Positions 25,470 through 34,763 of a stretch of DNA of 64,000 nt are shown here, piece by piece. The position numbers and the translations under genes were made by a program. Source of the stretch: Actinocrispum wychmicini (GTDB lineage Bacteria > Actinomycetota > Actinomycetes > Mycobacteriales > Pseudonocardiaceae); assembly GCF_004345645.1 (NCBI RefSeq), contig NZ_SLWS01000019.1:62001-126000 (forward strand), in the 5' to 3' direction. The notes beneath the pieces were generated by a model. The model was not told the DNA's origin, searched no databases, and saw only the letters and a list, made by a program, of their open reading frames with translations. Each line of letters begins with the position of its first letter. Within the stretch, counting starts at the first letter, position 1.

Positions 25470-26728
25470 TTGACCGTCACCTCCTTGCCACGGTAGAGCG
25501 GGCCGACCAGCAGGCTGCTCCACGCGGGAACGTCCGACGGCGCCACGTTCAGCGCCGGCGCCAGCATGGTGGCGATCATCTCCCGCTCCGCCGGGGAGTT
25601 CGCCAGCGGGCCCGGGGCGACCGAAGTGGCTGCGCCGCCCGAAGTGGCGGTGCCGGCGATGTTGACCGGGGTGAACGCGGGCGCGTCGAAGCCGAAGCAC
25701 CGTGGGCCCTGCGTGTAGGTGTACTTCGGGTTGTCCTTGCCGGGAACGTACTTGTCCCTGGCATGAACCACCTGGAGGTCCACGCTCAGCCCGGGACCGT
25801 CCCGGCCGAACGCCCTGTCCACCCGTTCCTTGAAGCCGGCGACCGCGTTCAGCAGACACGCGTACTCCGGCGCGTACTTGGCCAGCAGCTGCAGGGTCCC
25901 CTTGCTGGTGTCGGACAACGAGATGATCGTTTTCTCGTTGCCCCGCAGGAAGGTCGCCAGGTCAGTGCTTGCCGAGGACACCGCCTTGTACAAGGTGAGC
26001 AACGCGTTCCGTTGGTCCACAATGGTCTTGCTGGTGACGGTGAAGTCGTTGAGCGCCTGGATGAAGTCGGGCGCCGCCCGGCCGTACGTGTCGGCGACCG
26101 AGGCGAACCGGCTGATGTCCTCTTTGATCTGCGGAAGCTGCGGGTTCAGGTCGCCGACATACTGGCCGATCTGGGTCAGCGTGTCCCCCAACGGCTTCCC
26201 CCGGCCCTGCAGCGCGGTGGCCAGTGAGTTGAGCATCTCCGCGAGCTTCTCCGGCTGGACCGCCCGCAGCAGCGGCAGCAGGTCGTTGAGGACCCGTTCC
26301 ATCTCGACGGTCGAGGCGGAGCGGTCCTGCCTGATCTCGTCGCCGCCGCCGAGCTTCCCGCTGGGGTGCTCGGGCATGATCAGGTTCACGTACCGTTCGC
26401 CGAACAGCGTCTTGGGCAGCAGGCTGGCCGAGACGTTCTTCGGGATGCGGTCCAGCGTGTCCGGGTTCATCGCCAGGACAAGCTTGGCGTTGCCGCCGTC
26501 ACTGACGATCGAGCGGACCGAGCCGACCGTAATGCCCCGCAGCTTCACGTCCGCGTCCGGCTGCATCTGGTTGCCGATGTGGTCCGAGCGCAGTGTCACC
26601 TCGGGGTCGTTGGAGAACGCGCCCGCGTAGATCGCCACCGTGAGCCCGAGGAACACCGCCACCACGACGACGTAGACCAGACCGAGCAACCGCATCCCGG
26701 TGGTGTGGTAACGCTCCTCACTGCTCAT
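25466..26728 (-). CDS. mceA: MCE family protein MceA
   Basis: A 420-residue MCE protein: anchor GLVYVVVVAVFLGLTVAIYA, MCE domain with IGNQMQPDADVKLRGITVGS and PKTLFGERYVNLIMPE, a helical region, and the C-terminal domain usual in MceA (GPRCFGFDAPAFTPVNIAG) ending VGPLYRGKEVTVK. The ATG at 26728 overlaps the yrbEB stop. Confidence 0.9.
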   Translation of the reverse strand: MSSEERYHTTGMRLLGLVYVVVVAVFLGLTVAIYAGAFSNDPEVTLRSDHIGNQMQPDADVKLRGITVGSVRSIVSDGGNAKLVLAMNPDTLDRIPKNVSASLLPKTLFGERYVNLIMPEHPSGKLGGGDEIRQDRSASTVEMERVLNDLLPLLRAVQPEKLAEMLNSLATALQGRGKPLGDTLTQIGQYVGDLNPQLPQIKEDISRFASVADTYGRAAPDFIQALNDFTVTSKTIVDQRNALLTLYKAVSSASTDLATFLRGNEKTIISLSDTSKGTLQLLAKYAPEYACLLNAVAGFKERVDRAFGRDGPGLSVDLQVVHARDKYVPGKDNPKYTYTQGPRCFGFDAPAFTPVNIAGTATSGGAATSVAPGPLANSPAEREMIATMLAPALNVAPSDVPAWSSLLVGPLYRGKEVTVK

Positions 26729-27537
26729 CCCGCGATCCTCACCGTCGTGGTGGTTCCCCAGATCGCCAGGCTGAGGAAGAAGTCCAGGATGCTGATGGTC
26801 ACAATGGACCATCGAACCGCCCGGCCGACAGCCATCCCGACCCCGGCCGGCCCGCCGGCCGCGCGGTACCCGTAGTAGCAGTGCGCCAGGATGACGGCCA
26901 CGCTGAACACGATGACCTTGAGGAACGACCACAGGACGTCCTCAGGCGGCAGGAACAACGAGAAGTAGTGGTCGTACGTACCCGGTGACTGCTGGTAGAA
27001 CTCGACCGTGATGGTCCGCGCGGCCAGGTACGAGGTGAGCAGGCCGATCACGTACAGCGGGATGATCGCGATGAACCCGGCGATCACCCGGCACGTCACC
27101 AGGAACGGCAGGCTGGGCACGCCCATCACCTCGAGCGCGTCGATCTCCTCAGAGATCCGCATCGCGCCGAGCTGCGCGGTGAACCCGGCGCCGACCGTGG
27201 CCGACAACGCGAGGCCGGCGACCAGCGGCGCGATCTCCCGGGTGTTGAAGTACGCGGACAGGAAGCCGGCGAACGCGGACGTGCCGACCTGGTTCAACGC
27301 GGAGAACCCCTGCAGGCCGACGACCGTGCCGGTGAACACCGACATGCCGACCATCACGCCGATCGTCCCGCCGATCACCGCCAGCGCGCCGGTACCGAAG
27401 CTCACCTCGGACAGCAGCCGGACGATCTCCCTGAGGTAACGGCGGAACGCGCGCGGGATCCACAGCAAAGCCCGGACGTAGAACGAAAGCTGGTCGCCCA
27501 TCCGGCCGAAGCTGTCGAGCTGCCGTTCGAAAGCCAT
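26725..27537 (-). CDS. yrbEB: MlaE/YrbE family ABC permease (YrbEB)
   Basis: A 270-residue integral membrane permease. Family motifs seen: GMSVFTGTVVGLQGFSALNQ, GLALSATVGAGFTAQLGAMR and ISEEIDALEVMGVPSLPFLV (the EExDAL signature). It pairs with YrbEA as the inner-membrane part of the Mce importer. The ATPase (MceG/MlaF type) is not in the window, as is normal in actinobacteria, where one ATPase serves several mce operons. Confidence 0.93.
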   Translation of the reverse strand: MAFERQLDSFGRMGDQLSFYVRALLWIPRAFRRYLREIVRLLSEVSFGTGALAVIGGTIGVMVGMSVFTGTVVGLQGFSALNQVGTSAFAGFLSAYFNTREIAPLVAGLALSATVGAGFTAQLGAMRISEEIDALEVMGVPSLPFLVTCRVIAGFIAIIPLYVIGLLTSYLAARTITVEFYQQSPGTYDHYFSLFLPPEDVLWSFLKVIVFSVAVILAHCYYGYRAAGGPAGVGMAVGRAVRWSIVTISILDFFLSLAIWGTTTTVRIAG

Positions 27538-27540
27538 CTC

Positions 27541-28329
27541 CTACAACCCCTTCCGCGGGACGACCTGCAGGTAGATGGTGGTGATCACGAAGTTCAGGAA
27601 GAACAGCAGCAGGAACGTGATCACCACGGCCTGGTTGACCGCGTCCCCGACGCCTTTCGGGCCGCCCTTGGGGTTCAGCCCCCGGTACGCTGCGACCACC
27701 CCGGCCACGAACCCGAACAGGATCGCCTTGATCTCGCTGATCCACAGGTCCGGCAGCTGCGCCAACGCGGAGAACGTCGCCAGGTAGGCGCCTGGCGTGC
27801 CGCCCTGCAGGATCACGTTGAAGAAGTAACCGCCCAGCACCCCGACGACGCTCACCAAACCGTTGAGCAGCACGCAGACCACGATCGCCGCGTATACCCT
27901 CGGCACCACCAGCCGATGGATCGGCGACACCGCGAGGACCTCCATGGCGTCGATCTCCTCGCGGATCTTGCGCGACCCGAGGTCCGCGCACATCGCCGAC
28001 CCACCGGCCCCGGCGATGAGCAACGCGGTGATGATCGGGCTCGCCTGTTGGATCACCGCGAGCACGCTCGCCGAGCCGGTGAACGACTGGGCGCCGATCT
28101 GCCTGGTCAACGACCCGAGCTGCAATGCGATCACGCCACCGAACGGGATGGCGACCAACGCGGCCGGCAGGATCGTGACCGACACGATGAACCAGCACTG
28201 CTGGACGAACTCCCGGAACTGGAACGGCCAGCGGAACGTCAGCCGGAACACGTCCAGGCCGAGCGAACACAGTCGCCCGACCTCGCGCAGGGCGTTCATC
28301 CCCCGCGAGCCGACGCTGGGTGTGGTCAC
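27541..28329 (-). CDS. yrbEA: MlaE/YrbE family ABC permease (YrbEA)
   Basis: A 262-residue permease starting at GTG 28329. Motifs: ALVAIPFGGVIALQLGSLTR, LLIAGAGGSAMCADLGSRKI and REEIDAMEVLAVSPIHRLVV. It is 3 nt before yrbEB and only 43 nt after the last DUF6801 gene, with no terminator seen between, so the secreted-protein genes and mce genes appear to share a transcript. Confidence 0.93.
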   Translation of the reverse strand: MTTPSVGSRGMNALREVGRLCSLGLDVFRLTFRWPFQFREFVQQCWFIVSVTILPAALVAIPFGGVIALQLGSLTRQIGAQSFTGSASVLAVIQQASPIITALLIAGAGGSAMCADLGSRKIREEIDAMEVLAVSPIHRLVVPRVYAAIVVCVLLNGLVSVVGVLGGYFFNVILQGGTPGAYLATFSALAQLPDLWISEIKAILFGFVAGVVAAYRGLNPKGGPKGVGDAVNQAVVITFLLLFFLNFVITTIYLQVVPRKGL

Positions 28330-28372
28330 TTCCGCGTCACCGCCTTCCGCACCTGACCGCCATGGATATGGG

Positions 28373-29512
28373 TCAGGTGATCGTGATCGTGCCCAACGCC
28401 GGGTTCTGCCCCGGCTTGAGCGTGCACGGCACGGTGAAAGCGCCGAGCGCCGTCCCCGTGTCGTTGGCCTTCAACGGGGTCAGCGTGCCGCTGAACCCCG
28501 GCCCCGCGGCCGACGCGATCGACCCGGCGACCGGAATCGAGAAGCTCGGCATGGCCAGGGGGAACGTCATGGTCATCGCCGTCCCGGCCGGGGGAACCGG
28601 GACCGATGGGACCTTGCTCGGCACACCCAACGTCATTCCGTCCCAGTCGTAGGTGGAGAACACGTCCACCCGCCCGGTCCCGGACACCTTCGCCGCGTTG
28701 TTGTTGCGCAACACGGTGGCGAACGCGGGTGGGACAGTCGCGGTCACGGTCAAAGTCGGCTGCACTCGGGTGCCGTGCGCACCGGACGCCGGAACACTGC
28801 CTGTCCATGTCGTAGCCACATCCGTCGCGCCGATCTGCGGGAACACACAGCTGTAAGTCAACGGCTTGCTCAACGACCCACCCGGGAACTGGTTACCCAG
28901 TCCCGGCTGATTCGCGAGGTTTCCCGCGACCGACACGACCTTCAACGTCCGATCTTGCATCGCCAACGCCATGCACGGAACGTCGATCACGCCGAGCGGG
29001 GAAAGCTCGCCGTTGGCCTGTCGCGTCTCCAGCCTGAGGACGATCTCCTGGCCGGTCGTGATCGGCACGCCTCCCTGGTGGTACACGACCATGCTCGGCA
29101 CCGAGCCGTAGATCTGCAGCAGCATCTCGTTCATGGGCAGGGTCTGCTGGGGAATCACGAATCCGGGCATGCCGAAGGTGGCGACCGCACCGCCGTGCCC
29201 GGCGGTGATATCCACTGTGGCCGTGCCGTTGACGGCGGCCACCTGGACCAGGGTCAGGGCGGACACCAGCTGCTTGTCCAACAACGCGACCATGGACAGG
29301 TCACCGTTGACGATCCGGGCACCGGCGGCGGCCGAATCGGGGATGTCAAGTGTGTACGCCACAGGCACTTCCCAGCTTCCGAGCACCGGGAAGTCGCACT
29401 GGTAGCTGACCGTCTTGTTGACAGTGCTGGCCAATGCCGCGGCCGCGCCGACCACCAACGCGCCGATCGCGAGCGTCACGGCGACAGCGGCGGCCAGGAT
29501 TCGGCTGGTCAT
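28373..29512 (-). CDS. Secreted protein with two DUF6801-like domains
   Basis: A 379-residue exported protein: signal peptide about 1-30, then two tandem beta-rich domains. Domain 1 runs from SYQCDFPVLGSWEV to GVIDVPCMALAMQD; domain 2 from LTYSCVFPQIGATDV to FTVPCTLKPGQNPALGTITI. Each has one Cys near its start (Y-x-C) and one near its end (VPC), so a disulfide per domain is likely. Domains of this pattern are called DUF6801; no function is assigned. The ATG overlaps the preceding stop (ATGA). It is the sixth and last secreted gene before yrbEA. Confidence 0.87.
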   Translation of the reverse strand: MTSRILAAAVAVTLAIGALVVGAAAALASTVNKTVSYQCDFPVLGSWEVPVAYTLDIPDSAAAGARIVNGDLSMVALLDKQLVSALTLVQVAAVNGTATVDITAGHGGAVATFGMPGFVIPQQTLPMNEMLLQIYGSVPSMVVYHQGGVPITTGQEIVLRLETRQANGELSPLGVIDVPCMALAMQDRTLKVVSVAGNLANQPGLGNQFPGGSLSKPLTYSCVFPQIGATDVATTWTGSVPASGAHGTRVQPTLTVTATVPPAFATVLRNNNAAKVSGTGRVDVFSTYDWDGMTLGVPSKVPSVPVPPAGTAMTMTFPLAMPSFSIPVAGSIASAAGPGFSGTLTPLKANDTGTALGAFTVPCTLKPGQNPALGTITIT

Positions 29513-31071
29513 CTCCCCGGGACCGCCTTCCGTTGCTGCTTCTGCTTCTGCGCCACTGCGTTGTTCTTCACCGGCGGATGGTCGAGATCCGCGGCGCACG
29601 GGCCCTCGCCGGGGTAGTCCACCACGTCGAAGCAGAAGTTCTGCGAACCGAAATGCAACGAGATGTGGTTTCCGGGCCCACTGAGCAGCCCGGTCAGCAG
29701 TGGATCGAGGTCTTCAGTCACCCCGCAGCCGGTGAACTCGGGCAGTGTGAAGTCGGCGTCAACGTCACCGGCGTCGCCCCCATCCTGCGGCGACGATTGC
29801 CACTTGTCCGGTTCGGACACCAGGGTGAGGGTGACCGTCGCCTGACAGTTCGGGCCGACGTTCAGGATCGTCCCGGACGCGAGAGGACGGTTCTTGCCGT
29901 CCGGACCCGGTACCATCCGCACGATTCCGTTCACGGTCGCCAGGTTCAGCGTCATCCTGGTGGTCGCCGTCGCGTGGAGAATCGGATTGCCTTGGTCGTC
30001 GATGATGATATTGCCCCTGGCGAGCTCATCCTGGCTGATGGTGATCGCCGAACCGGTCGGGAGGAAGTTGTACGTGACGAAGTTGGCCGCGGCCTGCGGC
30101 CACACCAGGAGGTTGTCCAGACGGCTGCACAACCCGCCGGAGCCGTCGTTCCAGCCCGTGATCCGGGCGTTGATGTACCCGGGCCCGAACTCGGCGACGC
30201 CCTGGACCTTGGCGAGCCGCACCTTCCCGGTCAGCTTGTAGTACGCCCAGACCGGGGGTATTTCAGGCGGTATCACGGCGCAGGGGTCGTCGTCCAGGCT
30301 CCGCGCCTTGCCGTTGTGTGGGGTCGTCTTCCTGGTCGTGCCCGGCTTCCCGCCTTGGTTCGTGGCCGACAGGTCAGCCGAGGACGTGGTGGTCCGCCTG
30401 GACACTCCGGGCGGTGCTTCCGTACCAGCCGGAACCACCGTGACCACACCGAGTTTCGCGTCCTGCCCGTCCTCGATCTCGCAGGTCACCTTGGCCATGT
30501 CCTTGGTGACCGGCTCGCCGGTCGCGTTGAGCGGCGTGAGCAGAGTCGACAGGGGCAGGACGCTGTAGGTCGTGTCGCCCGCCTTGGCGGCCTTCGCGTT
30601 GGCGGTGATGGTGGCGGGCTGCTCGATCGTCAGGTCGCCGGTGTCCGGCAAGGGTGTCCTGGAAAGGGCCACCGTCGCCTGGATCGTCGGCTTGTCGTCG
30701 GCGCTGAGCCCCACGTACACGAGCCCGTTGATCGACGCCGTCCCGTTCTCCCGCAACGCCTTCACCATCGCCTCGGGAATCACGAACTTGACCGTGACCG
30801 GACCGATGTCGACCACTTCGCCAACGGTCGCGGTCTTCGGCAGTGTGGTGGTGAAGTCGGTGACGATGACCTGCTTGCCGCCGACCGGGAACTCGCAGTC
30901 GTTCTTCAGGCTGACCGTGACCGGCTTCGGCGGTTCCGACCCGCCCGCGGCGGTCGTCGGATCAGCCGAACTGGCCGGGGCGAACGCTGTGGAGACTATG
31001 CCGGCCGCCGCGGCGAACACGGCCGTTGCTCGCATACCGGTCCGCACCCGGGGTCGAACACGAAGTCTCAC
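29509..31071 (-). CDS. Secreted fusion of a DUF6801-like domain with the domain of the 18205 protein
   Basis: A 520-residue exported protein starting at GTG 31071 with GGAG 6 nt before it. After the signal peptide (about 1-36) comes one DUF6801-like domain, from SLKNDCEFPVGGKQVIVTD to VTCEIEDGQDAKLGVVTVVP. A Thr/Ser/Lys-rich linker follows (SRRTTTSSADLSATNQGGK). The C-terminal 230 residues resemble the 18205 protein: VTLTLVSEPDKW, then FTLPEFTGCGVTEDLDPLL and SGPGNHISLHFGSQNF. A basic Gln/Lys-rich tail ends it. One polypeptide thus joins the two secreted families of this locus. Confidence 0.83.
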   Translation of the reverse strand: MRLRVRPRVRTGMRATAVFAAAAGIVSTAFAPASSADPTTAAGGSEPPKPVTVSLKNDCEFPVGGKQVIVTDFTTTLPKTATVGEVVDIGPVTVKFVIPEAMVKALRENGTASINGLVYVGLSADDKPTIQATVALSRTPLPDTGDLTIEQPATITANAKAAKAGDTTYSVLPLSTLLTPLNATGEPVTKDMAKVTCEIEDGQDAKLGVVTVVPAGTEAPPGVSRRTTTSSADLSATNQGGKPGTTRKTTPHNGKARSLDDDPCAVIPPEIPPVWAYYKLTGKVRLAKVQGVAEFGPGYINARITGWNDGSGGLCSRLDNLLVWPQAAANFVTYNFLPTGSAITISQDELARGNIIIDDQGNPILHATATTRMTLNLATVNGIVRMVPGPDGKNRPLASGTILNVGPNCQATVTLTLVSEPDKWQSSPQDGGDAGDVDADFTLPEFTGCGVTEDLDPLLTGLLSGPGNHISLHFGSQNFCFDVVDYPGEGPCAADLDHPPVKNNAVAQKQKQQRKAVPGR

Positions 31072-31085
31072 AACTGCTCCAGTGG

Positions 31086-32243
31086 TCAGGTGATGGTGAT
31101 CGTGCCCAACGCCGGATCCTGCCCGGCGTCGAGTGTGCAAGGTACGTCGAACGTGCCCAGCGCGGTCGGCGAACCGTCCGCCTTCAACGGGGTGAACGTG
31201 CCGCTGATTTCGGGACCAGCCGCCAGTGCGATGGACCCGGCGGCCGGAACTGAAAAACTCGGCACCGCGGGCGAAAGGGCCACAGTCAACGGCCCGGACA
31301 CGGGTACCGCGACCGCTGGGACCGGGCCGGGAACGCCCAAGGTCAAGGTTTCTCCGTTGTAGGCGGAGACAATGTCCGTCCGGCCGTTACCGGACACACT
31401 CGCCGCGCTGTTGTTCCGCAGCACGTCAGCGAACTGAGAAGGGACGGCCATGGAAGCGGTCAGGTTGGGTTGCAGCCTGGTCCCGGTCGCGCCGGACGAC
31501 GGTACCGTGCCCGCGAGTGTCGCGCTGACACCCAGCGAGCCGGTCTGCGGAAGCACGCAGTGGTACGTCAACGCCTTGCTGAACGACCCACCCGGCACTT
31601 GGTTACCGAGGCCGGGAGGGCTGGTGCCGGGACCGTTCACCGGCAGGGTCGCCAAGGTCAGGTCCTGTGGCGGCGTAGTGGCTTTCGGGCTACACGGCAC
31701 ATTGACCACGCCCAGGGCCGTGGGCGTGCCGTCGGCCTTGCGGGTGTCCATCTTGATGATGAACTGGCCGGTCCTGACCAGCACGTCACCCGGGCTATAT
31801 ACCACGAGACTCGGTACCGGGCCGGAGATGTCCAGCGTCGACGGGCCCGACAACGGTATGGTCCGCTTGGCGAGGGCCAGCCCGGGAACGCCCAGGGTGC
31901 GAGTCGTTCCGTTGTGGGCGATGTCCAGATCGGCCACAACCGGACCCGATACGGACGCGATCTGGGACGCGCGCAGGAAGCTCACGACGTTCGCGGCGAG
32001 AATCCCGGTGATGTGGAGGTCGCCGACAGCTATGCGTGAACCGGGAGCGCCCGAGCCAGGGATGTCCACGGAATACGTCATCTGGACGTCCTGTGCCCCC
32101 ACAAACGGCCAAGCGCACCGGTAGGTGAACGATCTGGTGACCACACCGGCCGACGCCGGGACCGCCCCGCCCACCAACGCGCAGACGGCCAGCACGCCGG
32201 CGGCGAGACGTCTCCAGACAGGTCTCGAACGACCTGAGGTCAT
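31086..32243 (-). CDS. Secreted protein with two DUF6801-like domains
   Basis: A 385-residue exported protein: signal peptide about 1-32 (RRLAAGVLAVCALVGGAVPA), then domain 1 from FTYRCAWPFVGAQDVQM to VVNVPCSPKATTPPQDLTL and domain 2 from LTYHCVLPQTGSLGVS to FDVPCTLDAGQDPALGTITI. The central phrase LGNQVPGGSFSKALTY linking the domains recurs in its neighbours, showing tandem gene duplication. It lies 29 nt after the 32273 gene and 14 nt before the 29509 gene. Confidence 0.88.
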   Translation of the reverse strand: MTSGRSRPVWRRLAAGVLAVCALVGGAVPASAGVVTRSFTYRCAWPFVGAQDVQMTYSVDIPGSGAPGSRIAVGDLHITGILAANVVSFLRASQIASVSGPVVADLDIAHNGTTRTLGVPGLALAKRTIPLSGPSTLDISGPVPSLVVYSPGDVLVRTGQFIIKMDTRKADGTPTALGVVNVPCSPKATTPPQDLTLATLPVNGPGTSPPGLGNQVPGGSFSKALTYHCVLPQTGSLGVSATLAGTVPSSGATGTRLQPNLTASMAVPSQFADVLRNNSAASVSGNGRTDIVSAYNGETLTLGVPGPVPAVAVPVSGPLTVALSPAVPSFSVPAAGSIALAAGPEISGTFTPLKADGSPTALGTFDVPCTLDAGQDPALGTITIT

Positions 32244-32272
32244 CAGCTACTCCAGTCCTTTCTGGTCAGTGG

Positions 32273-33445
32273 TCAGGTGATGGTGATCGTGCCCAGCGCC
32301 GGGTCCTGACCGGTGTTGAGCGTGCAGGTCACGTCGAAGCTGCCCAGCGAGGTGGGCGAACCGTCCGCCTTCAACGGCGTCATCGTGTCCTTCACCTGGG
32401 AACCGAGGGCCAGTGCGAACGAACCCGCGGACTGCACCAGGACATTCGGCGTCGCGGGGAACAGCGGCACGGTCATCGTTCCGGACGCCGGGACCGAAGC
32501 GGACGGAACCGGGCCGGGAATGCCGAGGGTGAAGACTTCCCCGGCGTTGGCCGCGAGGATGTCCATCGTGCTCTTGCCGGACAACGACGCCGCCGCGTTC
32601 GCCTGCAACACGTTGGTGAAAGTGGCCGGAGCGGGCACCGTAAGGGCAACGTTGGGTAGCAACCTCGCGCCGTGCGCGCCCGACGCCGGGATGCTCCCGG
32701 TCACCGTTCCCGTGTAGTTCGCCGCGGTGCTGCCCGGGAACGCGCAGTTGTACGTCAGCGTCTTGTTCACGGTCCCGCCCGGCACCTGGGTGCCGAGACT
32801 CGGCGGAGTGACGGCGGTGCCGGAGAGCGGAATGGGGACCGTGATCCCTTGCTGTGGCGGCGTTGTGACCTTCACCGTGCACGGGACGTTGAACGCACCC
32901 AGCGCGGTCGGCGTGCCGTCCGCCTTGCGGGTGTCCATCCTCAGGGTGATCTGCTGGCCGGTCTTGACCACCACATCGCCTGGGGTGTACGCGATCAGGC
33001 CCAGGAACGGGCTGGCGGTGATGTTCACCGGCACCATGCCGGTCGGGTTCACGGGCGTCTGGGCGATTGTCTGCCCCGGCACGCCCAGGGTGAAGGCGGA
33101 ACTGTTGTGACTGATACCGAGGTCGATCGTTGCGGTGCCGGACAGGGAAGCCGCCTGGACCGCGCGGAGGAAGTTGGAGACGTTCTGGTTCAGCAGCCCG
33201 GCGATCTGCACGCCGATCAACATGCGCGTCCCGACCGCACCTGAGCCGGGGACGTCCAGGGAGACCGTCGCGGACATGTCCTGCGCGCCGACCGACGGCC
33301 AGGTGCAGCGATAGACGATCGTCGTGGTGACGACACCGGCCGACGCGGGCCCGCCCGCGCCGACCATGACACCGGCGGCCAACCCGGTCACGGCGACCAT
33401 CGACGCGACCCGTCTGCCCAACCGTCTCAGTACATTTCGCTTCAT
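32273..33445 (-). CDS. Secreted protein with two DUF6801-like domains
   Basis: A 390-residue exported protein. I start at the ATG at 33445 (MKRNVLRRLGRRVASMVAVT), which has GAGG 7 nt upstream and a normal signal peptide; an in-frame ATG at 33475 overlaps the preceding stop but lacks a ribosome site. Domain 1: IVYRCTWPSVGAQDMSATV to FNVPCTVKVTTPPQQGITV. Domain 2: LTYNCAFPGSTAANYTG to FDVTCTLNTGQDPALGTITI. Linker: LGTQVPGGTVNKTLTY. Confidence 0.87.
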   Translation of the reverse strand: MKRNVLRRLGRRVASMVAVTGLAAGVMVGAGGPASAGVVTTTIVYRCTWPSVGAQDMSATVSLDVPGSGAVGTRMLIGVQIAGLLNQNVSNFLRAVQAASLSGTATIDLGISHNSSAFTLGVPGQTIAQTPVNPTGMVPVNITASPFLGLIAYTPGDVVVKTGQQITLRMDTRKADGTPTALGAFNVPCTVKVTTPPQQGITVPIPLSGTAVTPPSLGTQVPGGTVNKTLTYNCAFPGSTAANYTGTVTGSIPASGAHGARLLPNVALTVPAPATFTNVLQANAAASLSGKSTMDILAANAGEVFTLGIPGPVPSASVPASGTMTVPLFPATPNVLVQSAGSFALALGSQVKDTMTPLKADGSPTSLGSFDVTCTLNTGQDPALGTITIT

Positions 33446-33471
33446 CGGGTACCTCGTTGCCCTGCTCGGTG

Positions 33472-34662
33472 TCATGTGATGAAGATCGTGCCCAGCGCCG
33501 GGTTCTGGCCGGCCTTGAGCGTGCAGGGCACCTCGAACGCGCCCAACGCGGTCGGGGTGCCGTCCGCCTGCAACGGAATGAACGTGCCGGACAGTTCGGG
33601 CCCGGCCGCCAGGGCGACCGAACCGGCCGTCGGCACCGACAAGCTCGGTGTCGCGGGCGACAGCTTCACGGTCACCGGTCCGGACGCTGGAACCGTCGCC
33701 GACGCGACCAGACCGGGAACCCCCAAGGTCGTTCCCTCGCCGTGGTTGACCTCGAACACGTCCATCCGTCCGCCGCCGGACATCGTCGCCGCGCCGTTCG
33801 ACCGCAGGACATTGGTGAACGCGGTCGGAATGGCCAAGGACACCGTCAGGCTGGGTCGCAGCCTGGTGCCGTGCGCACCCGACGACGGAACGGAACCGGT
33901 CAGTGTCGCTGTCACGTCCAACGCGCCTGTCTGCGGGAACACACAGTTGTACTTCAACGTCTTGTTCAACGACCCACCAGGCCGCTGGTTACCCAGGCCT
34001 GGTTGGGGCGCGCTGTTGCCGGTGACGGTGAACGTCACCGTGAGGTCCTGCGGCGGCGTGGTGACCTTCACCGCGCACGGCACGTCGAACACACCCAGCG
34101 GGGACGGCGAACCGTCGGCCCTACGACTGTCCACAGTGGCCGTGAACTTCTGGCCGGCCCTGAGCACCACGTCACCCGGGGTGTACACGGTGAGGCTCGG
34201 CATCGGGCCGAACACGGCCAGCGGCATGGAGCCCGACGGCGGCAGGCTCTGTCCGTCGACGGCCAGCCCTGGCACGCCGAGAGTCATGGTGGTGCCGTTG
34301 TGGGTGACGTCGACGTCGGCCGTTCCCGTGCCGGCGAAGTTGTCCACCTGGGCCGTGCGAAGGGCGTCGACGACGTTCGCGGGCAGGGTCGCGGTGATGG
34401 AAAGGTCGATGGCGTTACGGGAACCGGTGGTCGCCGAGTCGGGGACGCCGACCGAGATCGTGGTGGCGACCTCCTGCTGCCCGACCCCCGGGAACGTACA
34501 TACCGAGGTGAAGTCCTTGGTCGTGGTGCCGGCCGGCGCCGATGGACCGGCCGGCGCACTGTCCGCCACCGCACCGCTGACCAACGCGCCGGCGACCACG
34601 CCGATCGCGGCCACCAGGGTGGCGGCCCGTCGGCCGGAGCGTTTCAGAAGATCTGGCGTCAT
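33472..34662 (-). CDS. Secreted protein with two DUF6801-like domains
   Basis: A 396-residue exported protein. The ATG at 34662 (MTPDLLKRSGRRAATLVAAI) has a GAGG site and a signal peptide of about 35 residues; the frame to 34740 has no better start. Domain 1: FTSVCTFPGVGQQEVATT to FDVPCAVKVTTPPQDLTVT. Domain 2: LKYNCVFPQTGALDVTATL to FEVPCTLKAGQNPALGTIFI. It is the second gene of the array and is separated from the first by a strong hairpin. Confidence 0.88.
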   Translation of the reverse strand: MTPDLLKRSGRRAATLVAAIGVVAGALVSGAVADSAPAGPSAPAGTTTKDFTSVCTFPGVGQQEVATTISVGVPDSATTGSRNAIDLSITATLPANVVDALRTAQVDNFAGTGTADVDVTHNGTTMTLGVPGLAVDGQSLPPSGSMPLAVFGPMPSLTVYTPGDVVLRAGQKFTATVDSRRADGSPSPLGVFDVPCAVKVTTPPQDLTVTFTVTGNSAPQPGLGNQRPGGSLNKTLKYNCVFPQTGALDVTATLTGSVPSSGAHGTRLRPSLTVSLAIPTAFTNVLRSNGAATMSGGGRMDVFEVNHGEGTTLGVPGLVASATVPASGPVTVKLSPATPSLSVPTAGSVALAAGPELSGTFIPLQADGTPTALGAFEVPCTLKAGQNPALGTIFIT

Positions 34663-34706
34663 TGCCGCACCCTCGTCGATGTCTTCTCGCTGGCGGAATT
34701 TCTTGA

Positions 34707-34747
34707 GGCCGGTGTGGCCATCCCTGTGGGAGACGGCCACACCGGCC
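34707..34747 (-). terminator. Hairpin between first and second DUF6801 genes (terminator or attenuator)
   Basis: GGCCGGTGTGGCC (34707-34719) and GGCCACACCGGCC (34735-34747) form a perfect 13-bp GC-rich stem with a 15-nt loop, in the 101-nt gap downstream of the first gene. No other gap in the array holds such a structure. It may end most transcripts after the first gene, or protect its mRNA 3' end, so that the first secreted protein is made in excess. Confidence 0.65.
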
Positions 34748-34763
34748 CGTTTACTCGGTGGGA

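Noticed and set aside
18857..28329. Assignment of the mce operon as a steroid importer (mce4 type)
   Set aside because: No steroid-catabolism genes, KstR-type sites or acyl-CoA enzymes are nearby; the cargo cannot be told from sequence.
32273..33475. Start of the fourth array gene at 33475
   Set aside because: It overlaps the preceding stop but has no ribosome site; 33445 has one and gives a normal signal peptide.
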